The translations under genes were made by a program, and so were the position numbers. The notes below the pieces were generated by a model. That model saw only the letters and a list, made by a program, of their open reading frames with translations. It was not told the DNA's origin and made no database searches. Below are positions 1-12,210 of a DNA stretch of 64,000 nucleotides, one piece after another; position 1 is the first letter of the stretch, and each line of letters starts with the position of its first letter. This DNA is from Larix kaempferi (Eukaryota; Streptophyta; Pinopsida; Pinales; Pinaceae), in contig BSBM01000753.1 of NCBI GenBank assembly GCA_027924585.1, forward strand, positions 27,678,501 to 27,742,500. The letters run 5' to 3'.

Positions 1-690
1 GTTGGCATCATCCAATTTGTAGCCCAGAACCCAAAACATGTATGCCAACGTAACTGCAGGTGCCCTGCCAAGTCCAGCAGTGCAATGGATATAGCTTATT
101 CCTTGACCTTTTCTTATAGATTTAAGTAATTTGCCAACGACTGTTGGAAACCGCATGCGCAAATCAAATGCATCAAAATCTCGTATTTCAGCTCGTATAT
201 GTTGAATCCCGTCACATTCCTTAGCATGTTTTTTGAATTGCACTTATGTCAACCCCAAAGTACTCAAGATCTGAATTTTGTTGCAAACAAAATATCGTCC
301 CAACATCGATGTCCTTCAGTCTATCAACATCTGCAGGGTGCTGAAGGCAGGAACCCACAATTAGGTCTGGCAGAAAAAGTTATAATTCATACCCAATTCA
401 TGTCTGTATATCAATACAGCTCCCATGGCTTCTGTCATATTAGAACTATAGACTTCAGATTTCTCCTTTTCAGCCTCATCAAGATTGCTTGTTTCCACAT
501 TGGTACTAGAAGAAGCCAGCGCCTGAACGTATATGCTTCATCATGACACACATCCAAAGGGTCTTCTTTTGCTGCTCTGTGGATATTTTGCTCTTTGACT
601 GTATTTTCACTTTCTGACAAACCTTCCACCTTCAGCATTCTATCTCTGACAGCTGCAAAATCAAATTGCCATCATTGCTGCAAATGGTGA
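1..690 (-). pseudogene. SEX4: SEX4-like phosphoglucan phosphatase, intronless broken copy (partial)
   Basis: Read on the minus strand this matches the N-terminal half of the plastid starch phosphatase SEX4 (DSP4), which dephosphorylates glucan chains during starch breakdown. Visible blocks include [75 protein letters not shown] and the dual-specificity phosphatase loop [10 protein letters not shown] (HCX5R, positions 87-55). The frame breaks at least twice in homopolymers: one T lost in the run after MNYN (near 380) and one A gained after the DISAIQK block (near 235). A third frame change lies near 530. The fragment runs from the transit-peptide side through the active site without an intron, whereas plant SEX4 genes are multi-exon, so a processed retrocopy is likely. 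The carbohydrate-binding half would lie left of the window. Identification is strong; pseudogene status is well supported by the frameshifts. Confidence 0.85.
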
Positions 691-782
691 TCTGGACTGT
701 GGACACCCCTGTCAAATGGGGGGGGTAACAAGCCACAAGTGAGGTACTTGGTTTAATTACTCCCTAATCTAACAATTGTTGC

Positions 783-869
783 AATTGTGTCTTCACTTCA
801 TCTACTTCCAATATGTAATTGTGTCTTCACTTCATCTACTTTCAATATGCAATTGTGTCTTCACTTCAT
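783..869. repeat. 34-bp tandem repeat, about 2.6 copies
   Basis: The unit begins AATTGTGTCTTCACTTCATC and restarts at 783, 817 and 851. Copies differ at one or two bases. No coding meaning is evident. Confidence 0.9.
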
Positions 870-2967
870 AGTGGTCCTATGTTTAACATGTCCTAACAGC
901 CATCTAGGCTTAGATTTAAGCTTTTGCATGCCTCAACTCCCAATTAGGGTTAGGGTTTTGGACCCTCTAGAATCTTCTCAAAAGTCCACATGTGACTAGC
1001 TCCACATGTGTGAGTAATGGGATCTGACATGGCATCCACTTGGTACCATAGTGGTCACAAGTGTAGGACGACTAGTAGGAAGCATAACTTCTTTATACTT
1101 ACTATGATTGAGGTGATCTTTACACCGTTGGAAAGATCTTGATGTACAAAACAATGTCGAGAGGCTATGGACTATGTCCTCAAAGTTTTGACCCCAAAAA
1201 AAGTCCATTTAATGCCGCAAACAAGATTTGAAATTTTTTGGGCCCCAAATCACCAAAAAAGAACTTGCCCCTAGAATGGGCCCCTAGAATGGGCCCTATT
1301 ACCGCTCATTTATTCATGGGTGTCTACATGTGATTTGCATCACACATTCAACAAGGGGTTACAAGTTGATGGAGGTATGGATGGCTTAGTGTTGATGATT
1401 GATGGAGATCTTCATGCTAGTAATTATGGGATGTAGTAGGATATGATGTTACACTTGTTTATGACACAGTGTCCATCTTCCTGTGAAGCACCCTAGTTAT
1501 TTTGATTTTATTTTGCATCTAGATCTCATGAACTATAATTTTTGAAAAGGCACTTGGTTTGTTTACATGATGAGATGGTATTTGGAGGCTTGTCCATGGG
1601 AGCACCCTGGCATTTTTGGACTATTTTGACTTCTTCATGACATAGACTATCATACTTGGTAGAGCACTCTATCTCGTGAGTGATTTGTACTTATGGATGG
1701 TTTGTGATTGTTTTCCCTTAGAGAACCCTTGCTACTAGACCTTTGGTTGACATCTTGGCATGGTTATCTATCACTTATTATGGAACGCGTCACTGGTTTC
1801 TCCCTCCTGGCACGTGTGGAGGCATGTTCATTGCTTGGATAAGGGGCCATCCCCTTCTAATGGAGTTGTCAACTATTGTGGTCACATTCCCCTTGGATTT
1901 GATGTTCTATACCTTGATATATGAGCTCATTGTTCTATGGATCTAGCATCACATATGGATTGACGAGATAGCATTGGAGATCGGGTTGTTTTTATATGTG
2001 GACATCCATTACCAAGCCATATTTTTTGGAGCACCCACTCCTTTGAGGTTGCTTACGCACTTGTTCATGCTTTATGGTTGGAGTGTTCACTTTGGAGAGC
2101 CACTTTGACTCATTCCTAGCCTATTATGGTGGAATGCTCCACTTGGAGAATGGCTTGCATTCATATCTATACCATTGTGGTGGGACAATTTGGTTGGAGA
2201 GTTTTTATTGCACTTCTTCCCATGCTTGGTTTAGGGAGAATTCACCTTTGGAACTTATTCATGGAGAGCATTCACCTCGGAAGTCCTCCACTTACTTCAT
2301 TTGCACGCCTTTTGAGGAAGCATTCCACATTTGGGCCCTTATTTCTTGGAGCATCCACCTTGGAGGCACTCTACATGGGATTTCATGGCTTATTTGATGA
2401 AGGTGCCCACATTTTGAGGAGCGTGTTTGATATTAGAGAATATCTTGGGGGTCAAACCCTATATCTCGGGTCATTCATTGCTTACTAGACATTTTTCCCT
2501 TTGAGCGCTACCTTGGTGAGTCTTTGGAGGCTATATATTGTGTTTCTACTAGACATTAGTTCCATATTTGATGGAGGCGTCCTACTTCTTGGACCTTTTC
2601 TTGGTTGGAGATTGTATACTTGTGGTTTAACCACCATAATGTATTGTATTTGGTAGTTGTTGAAGTATTTTTGTATTTGTTTACTCCATCCCAAGCGAGA
2701 TCTAGGAATTTATTCATAGTTTATTGTTGAGGAGAAATGAGCTAAAAGCTATATAAGGCTTTTCTCTCTCCTTCATTTCTCATGGTTGGATTTTTCAATT
2801 TTTGGAGTTTTCTCTCCTTCGAGCTTAATGGATATATATTTCTTGGTGAGTATGTGAAGTGTAAGGGTCTTCTCCTTTCAATGTGAGGCTTTTATTTCTA
2901 TTTCTAAATGTTATTAGTGGTGTGTAGAATTGCCAAAACTTGTCCTTTGAGGGCCATATGAAAGGGT
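870..2967. other. No gene recognised; possible old LTR/TE interior
   Basis: Short open frames on the plus strand (for example 2074-2488) have no recognisable domain. Phrases such as GGAGCA and CACTTGGAG recur loosely through 1600-2400, as in a degenerate repeat. A TATA-like CTATATAAGG at 2749-2758 is followed by a pyrimidine-rich stretch (TTTTCTCTCTCC), as expected of an LTR promoter, but no partner LTR, primer site or polypurine tract was found. Confidence 0.4.
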
Positions 2968-2975
2968 GTATATAC

Positions 2976-3351
2976 CAATGTTCCCCCAAGTTTTTGGGAC
3001 GGGGGGACGTGGGAGAGGGGAAAGCACATTCGAGACGCATGGAGACCACCCCCAAATTTTAGGGAAATTCGGGGGGGATAGGGGGATGTCCCTAAAATTA
3101 TAAAAATAAAATAAAATACTAAAAATAATATTTCATTTGACGTATATTCATGATTGTGCAATGTAAATACTAAATATATTGATTTATTTTCTCAGTAGTA
3201 CTAAGTAGGGATTGTAAAAAGTGAAAATAATGGAAAAACATAAAAACAAATATTCTCAGGGGCATGGGTGGGAAGAAACGTTTCATCAAGAGTCCCCGGG
3301 ACACAGGAAACGCGTCCCCGACCCTGCGGGACGCATCCCCGTGGAACACTG
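2976..3351. mobile_element. Non-autonomous hAT-type MITE with perfect 8-bp TSD
   Basis: The 376-bp block is flanked on both sides by the identical octamer GTATATAC (2968-2975 and 3352-3359). Its ends are inverted: left CAATGTTCC, right (reverse complement) CAGTGTTCC. Both are followed by GGGACG-rich subterminal sequence. An 8-bp target duplication with CA..TG-type short inverted ends is the signature of hAT transposons. There is no transposase frame, so it must have been moved in trans. Confidence 0.85.
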
Positions 3352-3359
3352 GTATATAC

Positions 3360-3734
3360 CACATGGAAGGGTTTTATGTGAGGATTTTCTCCCTCTATTT
3401 CCCTTTGTTGTCTTATGCATGATTGTATTAGCTTGCTCCTATCATCTTTTAGAGTTGTTGCTTGTAATAATCCATTTTGTAGTTCAACTTCACACCCCAT
3501 TTTGCAATGTTTTGATGTGGCACCTTTACGAGCCCTCCTAGTCTATTTTCTACATTCATTTTTCAGCATGTTGGGGCTTCATTGTGGCATGATTTAGTGG
3601 CCCTTGTTGTCTTAACCATTCATGGAATTGCCCTCTTGGATTGGTCTCTTGACTCCATTTACCCTAGTTTGGATTGGAACTAGTCTCTTGATCCTCCCAT
3701 CACTTTCTTATACTACAAGAGACAAAAACGTTTT
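3360..3734. other. Unassigned spacer between MITE and LINE
   Basis: AT-rich plus-strand sequence with no recognisable domain or RNA. It continues the sequence left of the MITE, so it was the insertion target. Confidence 0.4.
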
Positions 3735-5400
3735 GCTAGGCTCAGAGACTCAAAGACATTGGCATTTCTAAGATCCTTCTGACTGCCATTATGAGATTAT
3801 ATGAGTCAGTTATGGGTCGTCTTCGCACATCCCACGAGATCTTAGACTTCATCAAAATTACCATTGGGGTGAAGCAGGGGTGTCCTCTATCCCCCACTTT
3901 ATTTGGGATCTACATCAATGAGATAGATTCCTTCCTTCAAGAGCACATTCAAGAAAGTGATGGGTTCCTTCTCCATCAGGTCTTGCTCTTCGTTGACAAC
4001 GTGGTCCTCTTGGATTCATCTTCGAGGGGGTTGAAGAGACAACTAGATTCCTTGGCCCTCTTTTGTGATCTTTGTCAGTTGATGGTCAACTTGTTTAAAA
4101 CCAAGGTCACGGTCTTCAATGGGTCGGAGAGGTTACTCATTGATCTTCATTTCTTTTTATGAGGGGAGGAGATTGAGAATTTGAGATCACTAGCACCTAT
4201 ACCTATTTGGGAGTATAGTTCACAGGACCTTGTTTCAATCTATGACACACCCTTTAGCCCTATGTCAATAAAGGATATAGATCCCTATCCCTTCTCGAGA
4301 CACAGTGCTTTAGACACCGTTTTCAAGACATCTCATCCAAGATGTATCTCATGGACACTCTCACCCAACCCATAATCCTCTATGGCTTAGAGGTTTGGGG
4401 GCCTTGCTTACTAGACTGTGATTGGGCCTTAGTAGAGAGAGTGCATATATCCTCCTGCTCTGTTGCATCATCAAATGCAAACAGTCAGTACCTTAGCCCA
4501 TTATACTTGCAAAGTTCGATGCCCTTTTCGACTTGAGGTTGTGTTCAAGCTTGTCTCTCTCTCACATCGTCTTTAAAGTTTCACTAAATTGGGAAAGGGG
4601 TGAGATCAATACATGTACTTAGCCTATCTCTCATCAGAGTCCATTGGCTCAGTTATCCCCTCAGGTCACACCAGGTATTGGTATGCAAGGATTGTGGATC
4701 TTTTGCTATCAATTGGTATTGTGAGGACTGTCTTCCTCCATTTAGGTATCCCTAGATGTACTTGGCCACCTCTTACCTACCAGACAGGAGTTGAACAAAT
4801 TCAACAAAAACGACATTTATAGACAGTTTGTGCATGTTACTTGGATCAACCCCAAGGGGGTTTACGTCCAAAGATGGCCTTCTACGCTACACACTTCTTG
4901 GATCTGAGGGATGGCCTCATTGTTCAACCCCATTACACACTCCACCATTGCGCCCACACTCTTCATATTCCTTTAGGCTAGTTTAGAGTGGGTTCTGACC
5001 GCCTCAAGGTTGAGACAGATCACCATATCGACCAATTAGAAAGAGTTTGTAAGGTTTGTAACCTCCAAGAGGTTGAAACTGTGGAACACTTTATCTTTTA
5101 ATGCCCCCTATTACGTGGTACCAGTACCAGCACACCTTTAGATGTTTTCCCAAGAAGAGGGGTCCTTCTTTTTCTTCAGGCCCATGATGGGGTGTTACCA
5201 GTACTCTTTGAGAGGTGGTTATGGCCGGACCCTTTGGTCATTCCTTTAGGATTACTATGGCTTAGTGCCATTACTGACTGCCTCATTCTAGGGCTTGTAG
5301 CCCTGAGGTTGGTGTTCGGGGCTCCTAGGGGTGGGTCACTGGGTCACATGACCCCCTGCTTGTTTTCTACACCGGTGATAGTTTTCCAACTCTGAGGCTC
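3735..5400 (+). mobile_element. Decayed LINE: RT and C-terminal zinc-finger relics
   Basis: The plus-strand frames contain reverse-transcriptase blocks of a non-LTR element: IGISKILLTAIMRLYESV, then VKQGCPLSPTLFGIYINE (about 3869-3922), then LLFVDNVVLL (about 3983), where the catalytic [FY]xDD has become FVDN. Further on are PIILYGLEVWGPCLLD (about 4370-4420) and a zf-RVT-like CKVCNLQEVETVEHFIF with a downstream Cys (about 5050-5105). Stops and frameshifts separate every block. No endonuclease domain is visible upstream, suggesting 5' truncation. Confidence 0.8.
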
Positions 5401-5520
5401 TTGCCTCACCTTCCGGTCACCTTATGCACCCATATTGATCCCTTTCCAGCAGAGCGCCCTCCTTTCTTGGTCCAATTTCCTTGATGACGTCACCTTTGGT
5501 CACTAGGCCCACAGGCTTAT

Positions 5521-6030
5521 TAAGGGGGGACGTTGAGGGATTTTCAGCATTACTGGGGTTAGATGGGGCATGACGATCCCCCCTACTCATTCCACCTCTC
5601 AAGTGAAGCTTTCTACTCAGTTTTAGTCATTTTTAGCAGTTTTAGGCACCTAGGGGGAAAATACCCCGGGTAGCATACTTTAAGCCTACTTTAGGCCATC
5701 TTTAGATTATTTTATATTATTTCATGTTATATTTTTACATTGACATTTATTTAGCCTATCAGCCTGGTTATTTTGTAAAAGTGAGTTGAGAAAACTATAA
5801 ATACAACTCCTCACTTCATTTGTAAATCATAACTCATGGGATAAATTACATTATGTTGCTCTTTTACACAAGATAGGCTCTTTGGATGTGATGCGCACCT
5901 CTTGGATTAGCTTCTTCTTGCTCTTGTGGATGAAATTTGGATATTTTCAAAGGTCTTGCTCATGCGTGGTGGATGCTAGGAATTGTTGGAATAACACGAA
6001 GCTCAAGTAAGTCATGTTTTTGTCTTTCTT
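5521..6030 (+). mobile_element. LTR-like block (polypurine tract plus TATA), solo or 3' LTR
   Basis: A polypurine tract TAAGGGGGGA (5521-5530) is followed directly by GTTGAGGGATTTTCAGC, as at the 5' edge of a plant LTR. A TATA box CTATAAATAC lies at 5795-5804, followed by a plausible R/U5. No second copy exists in the window and the right edge is uncertain, so this is a moderate call. Confidence 0.4.
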
Positions 6031-8510
6031 GGTGAAGGTGGTCAATTTTGCTTCATTGATGATTGAATGGTGGCCCTAGGGCTACATTTTCTCTAAATTT
6101 GGCTAATTTTTCTGCCTTCTATCAACTTTGCATGGTGGAAAACGCTCCCTGGAGGAGGTTTTACCTAGTTTGGCCTTGGATCTCCAAGTTTGCCCCAGAT
6201 TAGACCCTCACAATGAACCCTAGAGGTTGTTGTAGGAAGCCCTAGTTTAGAGACTAGGAGAAAGTTAGTCCAAGAAGGAGGTTGGTCACCTCTCCTCTAG
6301 GACTAGGGTTTAGGGTTATATCCATTAAAACCCTAATTATCAACTTTTATCAAATTTACTTGCATTTTCATGTGTAAAAATTGCATTTTCATGGTAGAAT
6401 TAGTGTTAGAATTAGGTCTGCAATTTTATGACTGAAACCCTAAAAATTCAATTTTTGGTCTCCCTAAAATTCCAACCCTCTCCTACAAATTCGGCCTACC
6501 TATTTATCCCTAAAAAACCCTAGGGCGAAATTTGTGGAAGCCCTAAAAACCTAAAAACAATTAAATTTCTAAAAAAAAAACTAAAAATAAAACCCTAACT
6601 CTGATTTTTGTATTTATTAGATCTTTTCTCTTTTTTTAAATTTTTTTTATTAAAGAAAAACCCTAGATATCAAAACTCTTTTAAAAACCTAAGAAAATTA
6701 TTGATTTTTTGTAAATTTTACAACCCTAAAGCGTTGCGACCTGCTGTACTTATCTCCCCTTTCCCCTTTGGCAGCCCTAGCCTAGGGCCTTTTCACCCTC
6801 GGCCTCCCTTCATACCCCCTCCTTAACCCTCGGTCATCCTCCTTTAGGCCTCAGGCCTCTCCTTTATCCTCGCCCTCCTTGCCTTGGGCCTCCCTCACCC
6901 TCGATCCCCCACACAAGGTCTCAACCCTCTATTTGTTGCCCACAAGAGGGTTGTTACAGCCTCTTGGCAGCCTCCTATACTAGTGCTCCAAGTCTGCAAC
7001 AAGTTGCAGACTGTCTTTATTTGAAAGTCCAATCACCTATAACAAAAGATCAACACAAAACATATCAAAGGTTATTTCAAAGTGGATGTTTACTGCTATT
7101 AGAGAGAGGTAAAACAAAGGTCTGAAAACATATGTTAATTTCTTACATATAAGTCTGAAGCATACCTTTGTTTGCATACCTATATCAAATTGGGATACAT
7201 TGCTAAAGGAATGCTTAAAAGTTGAAGTTGTTTGATTGATATTAAGTGCAATAACTCCTTGTTCAAAACACATCACTTTTGGCTTACTAAATGCTGCTAT
7301 AATACACTATCATAAAGGGACTGCTACTGATATCATTACTGTACTTACACTCTTATTTTTCATTGGATGGTGAATGGTCATAGTTGTTGAATATCTACTG
7401 CTGTCCTAAATTCACTATTGAATTCCTTTACTATTAATTGCATAAATCTTGAATTGATCAGTTAAATGAATGCTCCAATCACATTGACTTTGATACATTT
7501 GCACTTGCATCTACAAGCCCTTTAATTTACTTAGTATGTCTTCTTCATTCCTAAAATTGATTTCTTAAAGGCGTTGGTCACTAATAACGTTGTATAGAAA
7601 ATATAGTCTTTGTCCAAGTGCTTTGCAAAAGGGCTCTCCCCTTGGAGGTTACGACACTCCTAATAAGTTGGAAGTGTGACTGAAGTGACAGTGGTTACAT
7701 TTTCCCTACATTTGTCTATCGGACACTAGCCCTGCTAGTTTGTCCGGTAACAACCCCTCTATTACAAGATCCACAGGCAATTCCATCGTCTCTTTAGGGA
7801 CCTTCTCACGAAGCTTTAGACTTTGACTAGCTTCTTTAGAGACCTTAATCAGAGATGTCTAGCCGTATACTTGCAAGAGGCCCTTCAGCTTCGCTCCCCG
7901 ATCTGAAAAACTTCAAGATGTTTTTAACCATTAAAATTGCATGTGAAATTTATATGCTTAACTTCATAAAAAGGCTTATAAAAAGATCATTTAAAGTGTT
8001 TAATCAAACCAAATAAGCAAATAAAATAAGTATGCAAACCATCAAATTGCAGACAGCAAATGATAACGGAGTTCACCCTTTCTGGGCTATGTCTCCGGGC
8101 CACTTCCAATGAGAAGTGTCGATCTTATTAAGTCTTCAAAAGCTTCCATACATGAATTCTGGAAAAACTTCTGAGTTTTGTCAGTCAAACACAGAAACAG
8201 ACTGCACCACTACATTCCTCTCGAAATTCTGAGAAGAATAAGTATAAAGTCGACCTATTTTCCCTGAGACCTCCTCTGGCACGGACTTCAAGAAAGACCT
8301 TTTGCCGCACCTGTACAGACTGTACTTCTCTGTACCCTGAACCATCTCAAGATTCGTGCATAAGTCGGGCGCTGAACTCTAATTTTCATGGCTCGAAATA
8401 GGGGTTTATATGGTGTTTTGGGGCCTCGAAATGGTGGCCATGCGCCCCCTTTTTTTTGGGTTTTGGGCTACACATCTCAACAAACTTTTAAATATATCCT
8501 GCCGATATGC
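6031..8510. other. No gene recognised; AACCCTAA-rich and AT-rich spacer
   Basis: 6180-6720 is littered with AACCCTA/TTAGGGTT words but never in a phased array, so it is not telomeric. Pyrimidine-rich low-complexity sequence follows (6760-6950). The remainder is AT-rich with only short meaningless frames. Confidence 0.4.
6991..7012. repeat. 22-bp palindrome
   Basis: AGTCTGCAAC (6991-7000), two bases, then its exact reverse complement GTTGCAGACT (7003-7012). Ten perfect base pairs; function unknown. Confidence 0.8.
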
Positions 8511-8647
8511 ATCAATGGAATGGGTCGTAGCCCATTGGTAACACGTTTGTATTGGGCAACGAAGGTCCCGGGGTCAAACCCGCGGGCCTCTCGTTCCTCC
8601 CGTTTGAACGTGACCGCAATATTATATGGCATATGTGGTTTGTTACA
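8511..8647 (+). mobile_element. tRNA-derived SINE head
   Basis: A pol III A box-like TAGCCCATTGGT (about 8532-8543) is followed about 34 bases later by a B box-like GGGTCAAACCC (about 8577) inside a self-complementary CCCGGGG/CGCGGG context. Spacing and order are those of a tRNA-derived internal promoter, but the block does not fold as a full tRNA. It ends in T/G-rich repeats. Confidence 0.5.
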
Positions 8648-8735
8648 TTGGTTTGTTGTGTTGTGGTTTGTGTATTAGACCGTTGGTTTGTTGTGTTGTG
8701 GTTTGTGTATTAGACTGTTGGTTTGTTGTGTTGGC
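8648..8735. repeat. 35-bp T/G-rich tandem repeat, 2.5 copies
   Basis: The unit begins TTGGTTTGTTGTGTTGTGG and restarts at 8648, 8683 and 8718 with one mismatch. It lies at the 3' side of the SINE head and may be its tail. Confidence 0.85.
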
Positions 8736-8934
8736 ATATGCGTTGGCATATGGTTGTTGTATCCGCCAGTTCAATGGTCTTGTTGGCATATAGTTCCACG
8801 TTCCAAGCCTCGGTGTTGGCTATACATTACACATGGGTCAAGGGCTAAGCCCTCGACCCGCCCCCTTTTCAAACTGAAACACAGTTCAACTTCAAATAGA
8901 AGTTGCAACCTATAGTGGTTAAGAAACAATCGCG

Positions 8935-9017
8935 GGAATCCTGGCTAGGCGAATATAGTGGTGACTTTGGCGGAGAGGAGGTCGGGGGTTCGATCCTCCC
9001 CGACTCCACATTTTTTT
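8935..9017 (+). mobile_element. Second tRNA-related (SINE-like) block
   Basis: An A box-like TGGCTAGGCG (8942-8951) and a B box GGTTCGATCC within a perfect T-arm-like hairpin (GTCGGGG / CCCCGAC, about 8979-9003) are followed by a T8 run that could terminate pol III. The acceptor and anticodon arms cannot be formed convincingly, so it is tRNA-derived rather than a tRNA gene. Confidence 0.5.
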
Positions 9018-9955
9018 TGTAAACCGCTCAACTAAATGCCAATAGGGATGCCACATGGCCGACCCTGATTGGTCCACATGGATACCGACCCTGCCACTTG
9101 TCAACCTGCCATTGCTCCACGTCACCTGTCTGCTGACTATACACGTTGACTGTACATGCCACATGGGCCCCTGTGGGTGTGCCACGTGGCCCCCTTTTTT
9201 TACCATTTTTTTTTCATTTTCACATGTTTCGTCGTATTCTCTGAACTCAATAACATTCACATTCGGAGGTCCTTTCTCGTGAAACGAACGTTGTCGGAAA
9301 GCTCTCGGCGAGCTCTACGCATCTATAAACTTATGTTCACATTTTGAAGACTTTCATTTTTTATTGATCTTGCAGATCCTCCTGGGTCACTCCCTCACCC
9401 TCCAACAACATTCTCAATCGAGACTAGCCTCCATTCGGCGTATCACTTATTTTTAGTGCTTCCTTCCTCGCAGGGCACCAAGAGACAAACAGACAATGAT
9501 ACTGCTTTTGACCATAGATCAATTAGGATACAAAGGACCACCTCCACTTCTACCCAATGCTAGTTATGCGGCCAATCTCAACCCCATCCCAGCAGTCGGA
9601 TGATTCCTCCCAGGACATAGCAATAGGCTCCCCACTCCAAGCAGCAACGTTGTTACCGGACAATCTACCGAAAGCGGACATAAGGCATGATCTCCCTAGT
9701 TCAACGTGAATCTAGAACAAATCAGACATAATACAAATCTACCCTCCTAGATCAAATTAGAGATTAAGAGACATGAACATCTTACCTTTCAGATCTGTAG
9801 ATCTCTTTCTCCCTCGTCGCTCCAAGCTCCACGGTCGTCAGATCGAAAGCTGCAAAACCTGTCAGAACATGCAAGAGACAAACAAGCAGTAATAGCACAT
9901 CCACACAATAATTGATCTAAGTAAACAATTAAGGAAGTGAACTATAAATGTCAAA
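9018..9955. other. No gene recognised
   Basis: Mixed-composition sequence with C-rich runs; open frames here are spurious. Nothing assignable on either strand. Confidence 0.4.
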
Positions 9956-10340
9956 TGAACAACAAGACATTTATGGAAAGGGTTTTGTATTATTGTATAA
10001 AAGTGGAAAATACATAGAAGAGTGAGGATTACAACCAATCCCTAATGTTGCAATCTTCCTCCAACAAGCCAAGCCAATGCCTCTAAAGAGAAATGGGTGC
10101 CTCCAATGGATGGATGATGATCTCCTAAGCTTTATTTCACCAGCATATGGATGTTATAGCCTTCCTCCCTTTGGAATGGAGAGGGCTCTTGTATTTATAG
10201 GACCAAGTGGATAGAGTAGGTTGAGGATCATGGGGAGAGGGCTCAGGGATCTTCCCATTAGGTTAGGGAACCGAAGGCCAGCTCACCTAGGAGTTAGGGA
10301 TAGAGATCCACCTCATCCAACTTCTAGAATTCGCTCGAAA
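9956..10340 (-). mobile_element. LTR-like promoter block on the minus strand
   Basis: On the minus strand a TATA box CTATAAATAC (about 10200-10191) is followed by AAGAGCCCTCTCC and about 230 bases of leader-like sequence, resembling the U3/R of a plant LTR. There is no partner LTR or polypurine tract. An ordinary promoter or chance match is possible. Confidence 0.3.
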
Positions 10341-11509
10341 GCTACCTTTATCTCATTAAACTGACTTCGGCGCAGGCTGCATGAGGACAACCTACGCCGA
10401 CGCTTCTTGCTCAAAGACAACATACGCTGGCCTAATTAGGAATGTGGATAAAGAACATCAACTTGCTCTAACTGACTAAGTTGATCATGGGACTTCAAGG
10501 ATTGAGGCACTAAGTTCATGATGGTGAGATTTTAGGTGTAACAAACGTACTACCCATTACAGCGCCTCTTCTAGTTCTTCCTCCAAACAGTGTACTCTTG
10601 TGAGATACCTTCAATCAGCCTCGGATGGTAGGAGAGATGCTTCCAGTGATCCATGAGGGTCTCACCATTTCTATATCGCAGCTTTTAGATCCACTCTCTC
10701 TATACTTTTTTTCTTCTAGATCGAATCTTTTTGTATATCTCTCTCTTGGATCGGCTCTCCATCTGTGGAGTGAGCCCCATTGTGGTTTGGTTTGGTTTTT
10801 AAGTTAGTCATGCTTCTCTCTTTTTATAGGAGCCATTTTAGCGCTCCCACTTTGTATTGACATCTTGTTACCATACAATCCCATTGTCCTACTTGTGTGG
10901 TCATTTGTTGGACATTAATATAATATAATATAATAAAACTACTCTCTCATATCACCTTGTGCCTCATTGTCTAGCTTTAGTAATTCTATTTCCTAGGGAT
11001 ACCCCCCTTGAGTTGGAGGAGAGCCAACCTAAAGTCGGAGAGGGAGTTACTGAGGTGACAGTGGGTAGCCCCTCTTGGTTGCTCATAGGCTAGTATTATT
11101 CTTTTGGCCTTTAATTTCACATGCTGGTTTGTGCAATAACAAGCCCTACAAGCCAATAGATCTAATTTTGCCACCCAGAGAGTATAAAAATAGATGACAA
11201 GTTAATTAAATCATATAGTTATCCATTTCAAATCAAGGAGGAGCCCTTCTAGATTGAAATTCAACCTAAAACAAAACACCTTCATGCACACTACACAGAT
11301 TGAACTAGTAATGCCAACATTGTGCAACTTACTCTATTCCATAATGAAGCAATAACTAAATTCCAACTAAAGGCAAAAGTTGACATGTTTCCTTCTGCAT
11401 TGAGTCCCTTCCCATGGGGGGAATGCAAGCTCATACGATGGCCTTTCATGGATCCTCTATTGTTTGTTTAATATATGATGCATTTTAAAAAATAAAAGAA
11501 AATTATACT
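10341..11509. other. No gene recognised; possible LINE 3' tail
   Basis: At 10780-10940 T/G-rich sequence ends in an (TAATA)n-like stretch (10917-10937), reminiscent of a LINE 3' end. No coding domain is visible upstream of it. Confidence 0.3.
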
Positions 11510-12210
11510 ATGGTTCCTCTACAACCAAATACAACATTATGCATCTTATTTAGGTACTTCATGTCTCTACTTTTACTTCTCAAATTGAATAAATTTGCAC
11601 AATTGCATTTATTATTTTCCTTTATGAACAGGGAGAGTTGTACACAAATGCAGGGGCATGAACCTTAAATCAATCCTTAAAATTGGCGATCATAAACTGC
11701 ATTGGCATCACTTCAATACTAATGATTCAATTCTGATTATTGTTTACGTTGCACATGGGTACAATACCTTACAATGGGTTACCACTATTGGGGGTCAACA
11801 ATATTTACCATCTGTTGGGATGTACTACGGTATAATACCTTATAATAGGTTACCGCTTTTACAGGTCTATAACATTCATTTTTATTCTTCACAAAGTACT
11901 AGTGATGATACACCAAATTGATGGAATCATAGATTAGTAAGGTCAAGACTCAGAACCATGTGAGTTTAGGCTGCAAGAGGAATGGTGATGCAACATCATG
12001 TGGCATGACTATATGAGTTTTGGATGCATGGGATGTATAGATATCACTCACTTGAGGTATCTAGTATCATGGATATTTCACCAATTACCCCAAGATTTTG
12101 AGTAGGTTACACTGCACACTAATGTATCATCCTCTATCTATTATGTATAGTTGGGTTGTAGGGTGCAATGAAGCCTATCTATAACAATGATATGAAAGCT
12201 GACTTAACAA
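11510..12210. repeat. Copy 1 of a diverged ~1.09-kb tandem duplication
   Basis: Matched landmarks recur in copy 2 at an offset of about 1083-1096: CATCTTATTTA (about 11542), GATCATAA (about 11689), GGTTACCACTATTGGGG, TGATGATA and CACCAATTACC (about 12079). The block holds no recognised domain; its short frame at 11658-11921 is not conserved in copy 2. Confidence 0.75.

Noticed and set aside
2074-2488. Overlapping 107- and 120-codon frames as a protein-coding gene
   Set aside because: Two frames of the same strand are open together, no domain is visible and the underlying DNA is a degenerate repeat; spurious.
3989-4000. Functional reverse transcriptase in the 3.7-5.4 kb LINE
   Set aside because: The catalytic Asp pair is FVDN and the frame is broken many times.
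6180-6720. Interstitial telomere array (many AACCCTA/TTAGGGTT words)
   Set aside because: The words are scattered and never in tandem phase; plant telomere is TTTAGGG in uninterrupted arrays.
8935-9010. Genuine tRNA gene
   Set aside because: The T arm and B box are good, but the acceptor stem does not pair and no anticodon arm can be drawn; SINE-like is better.
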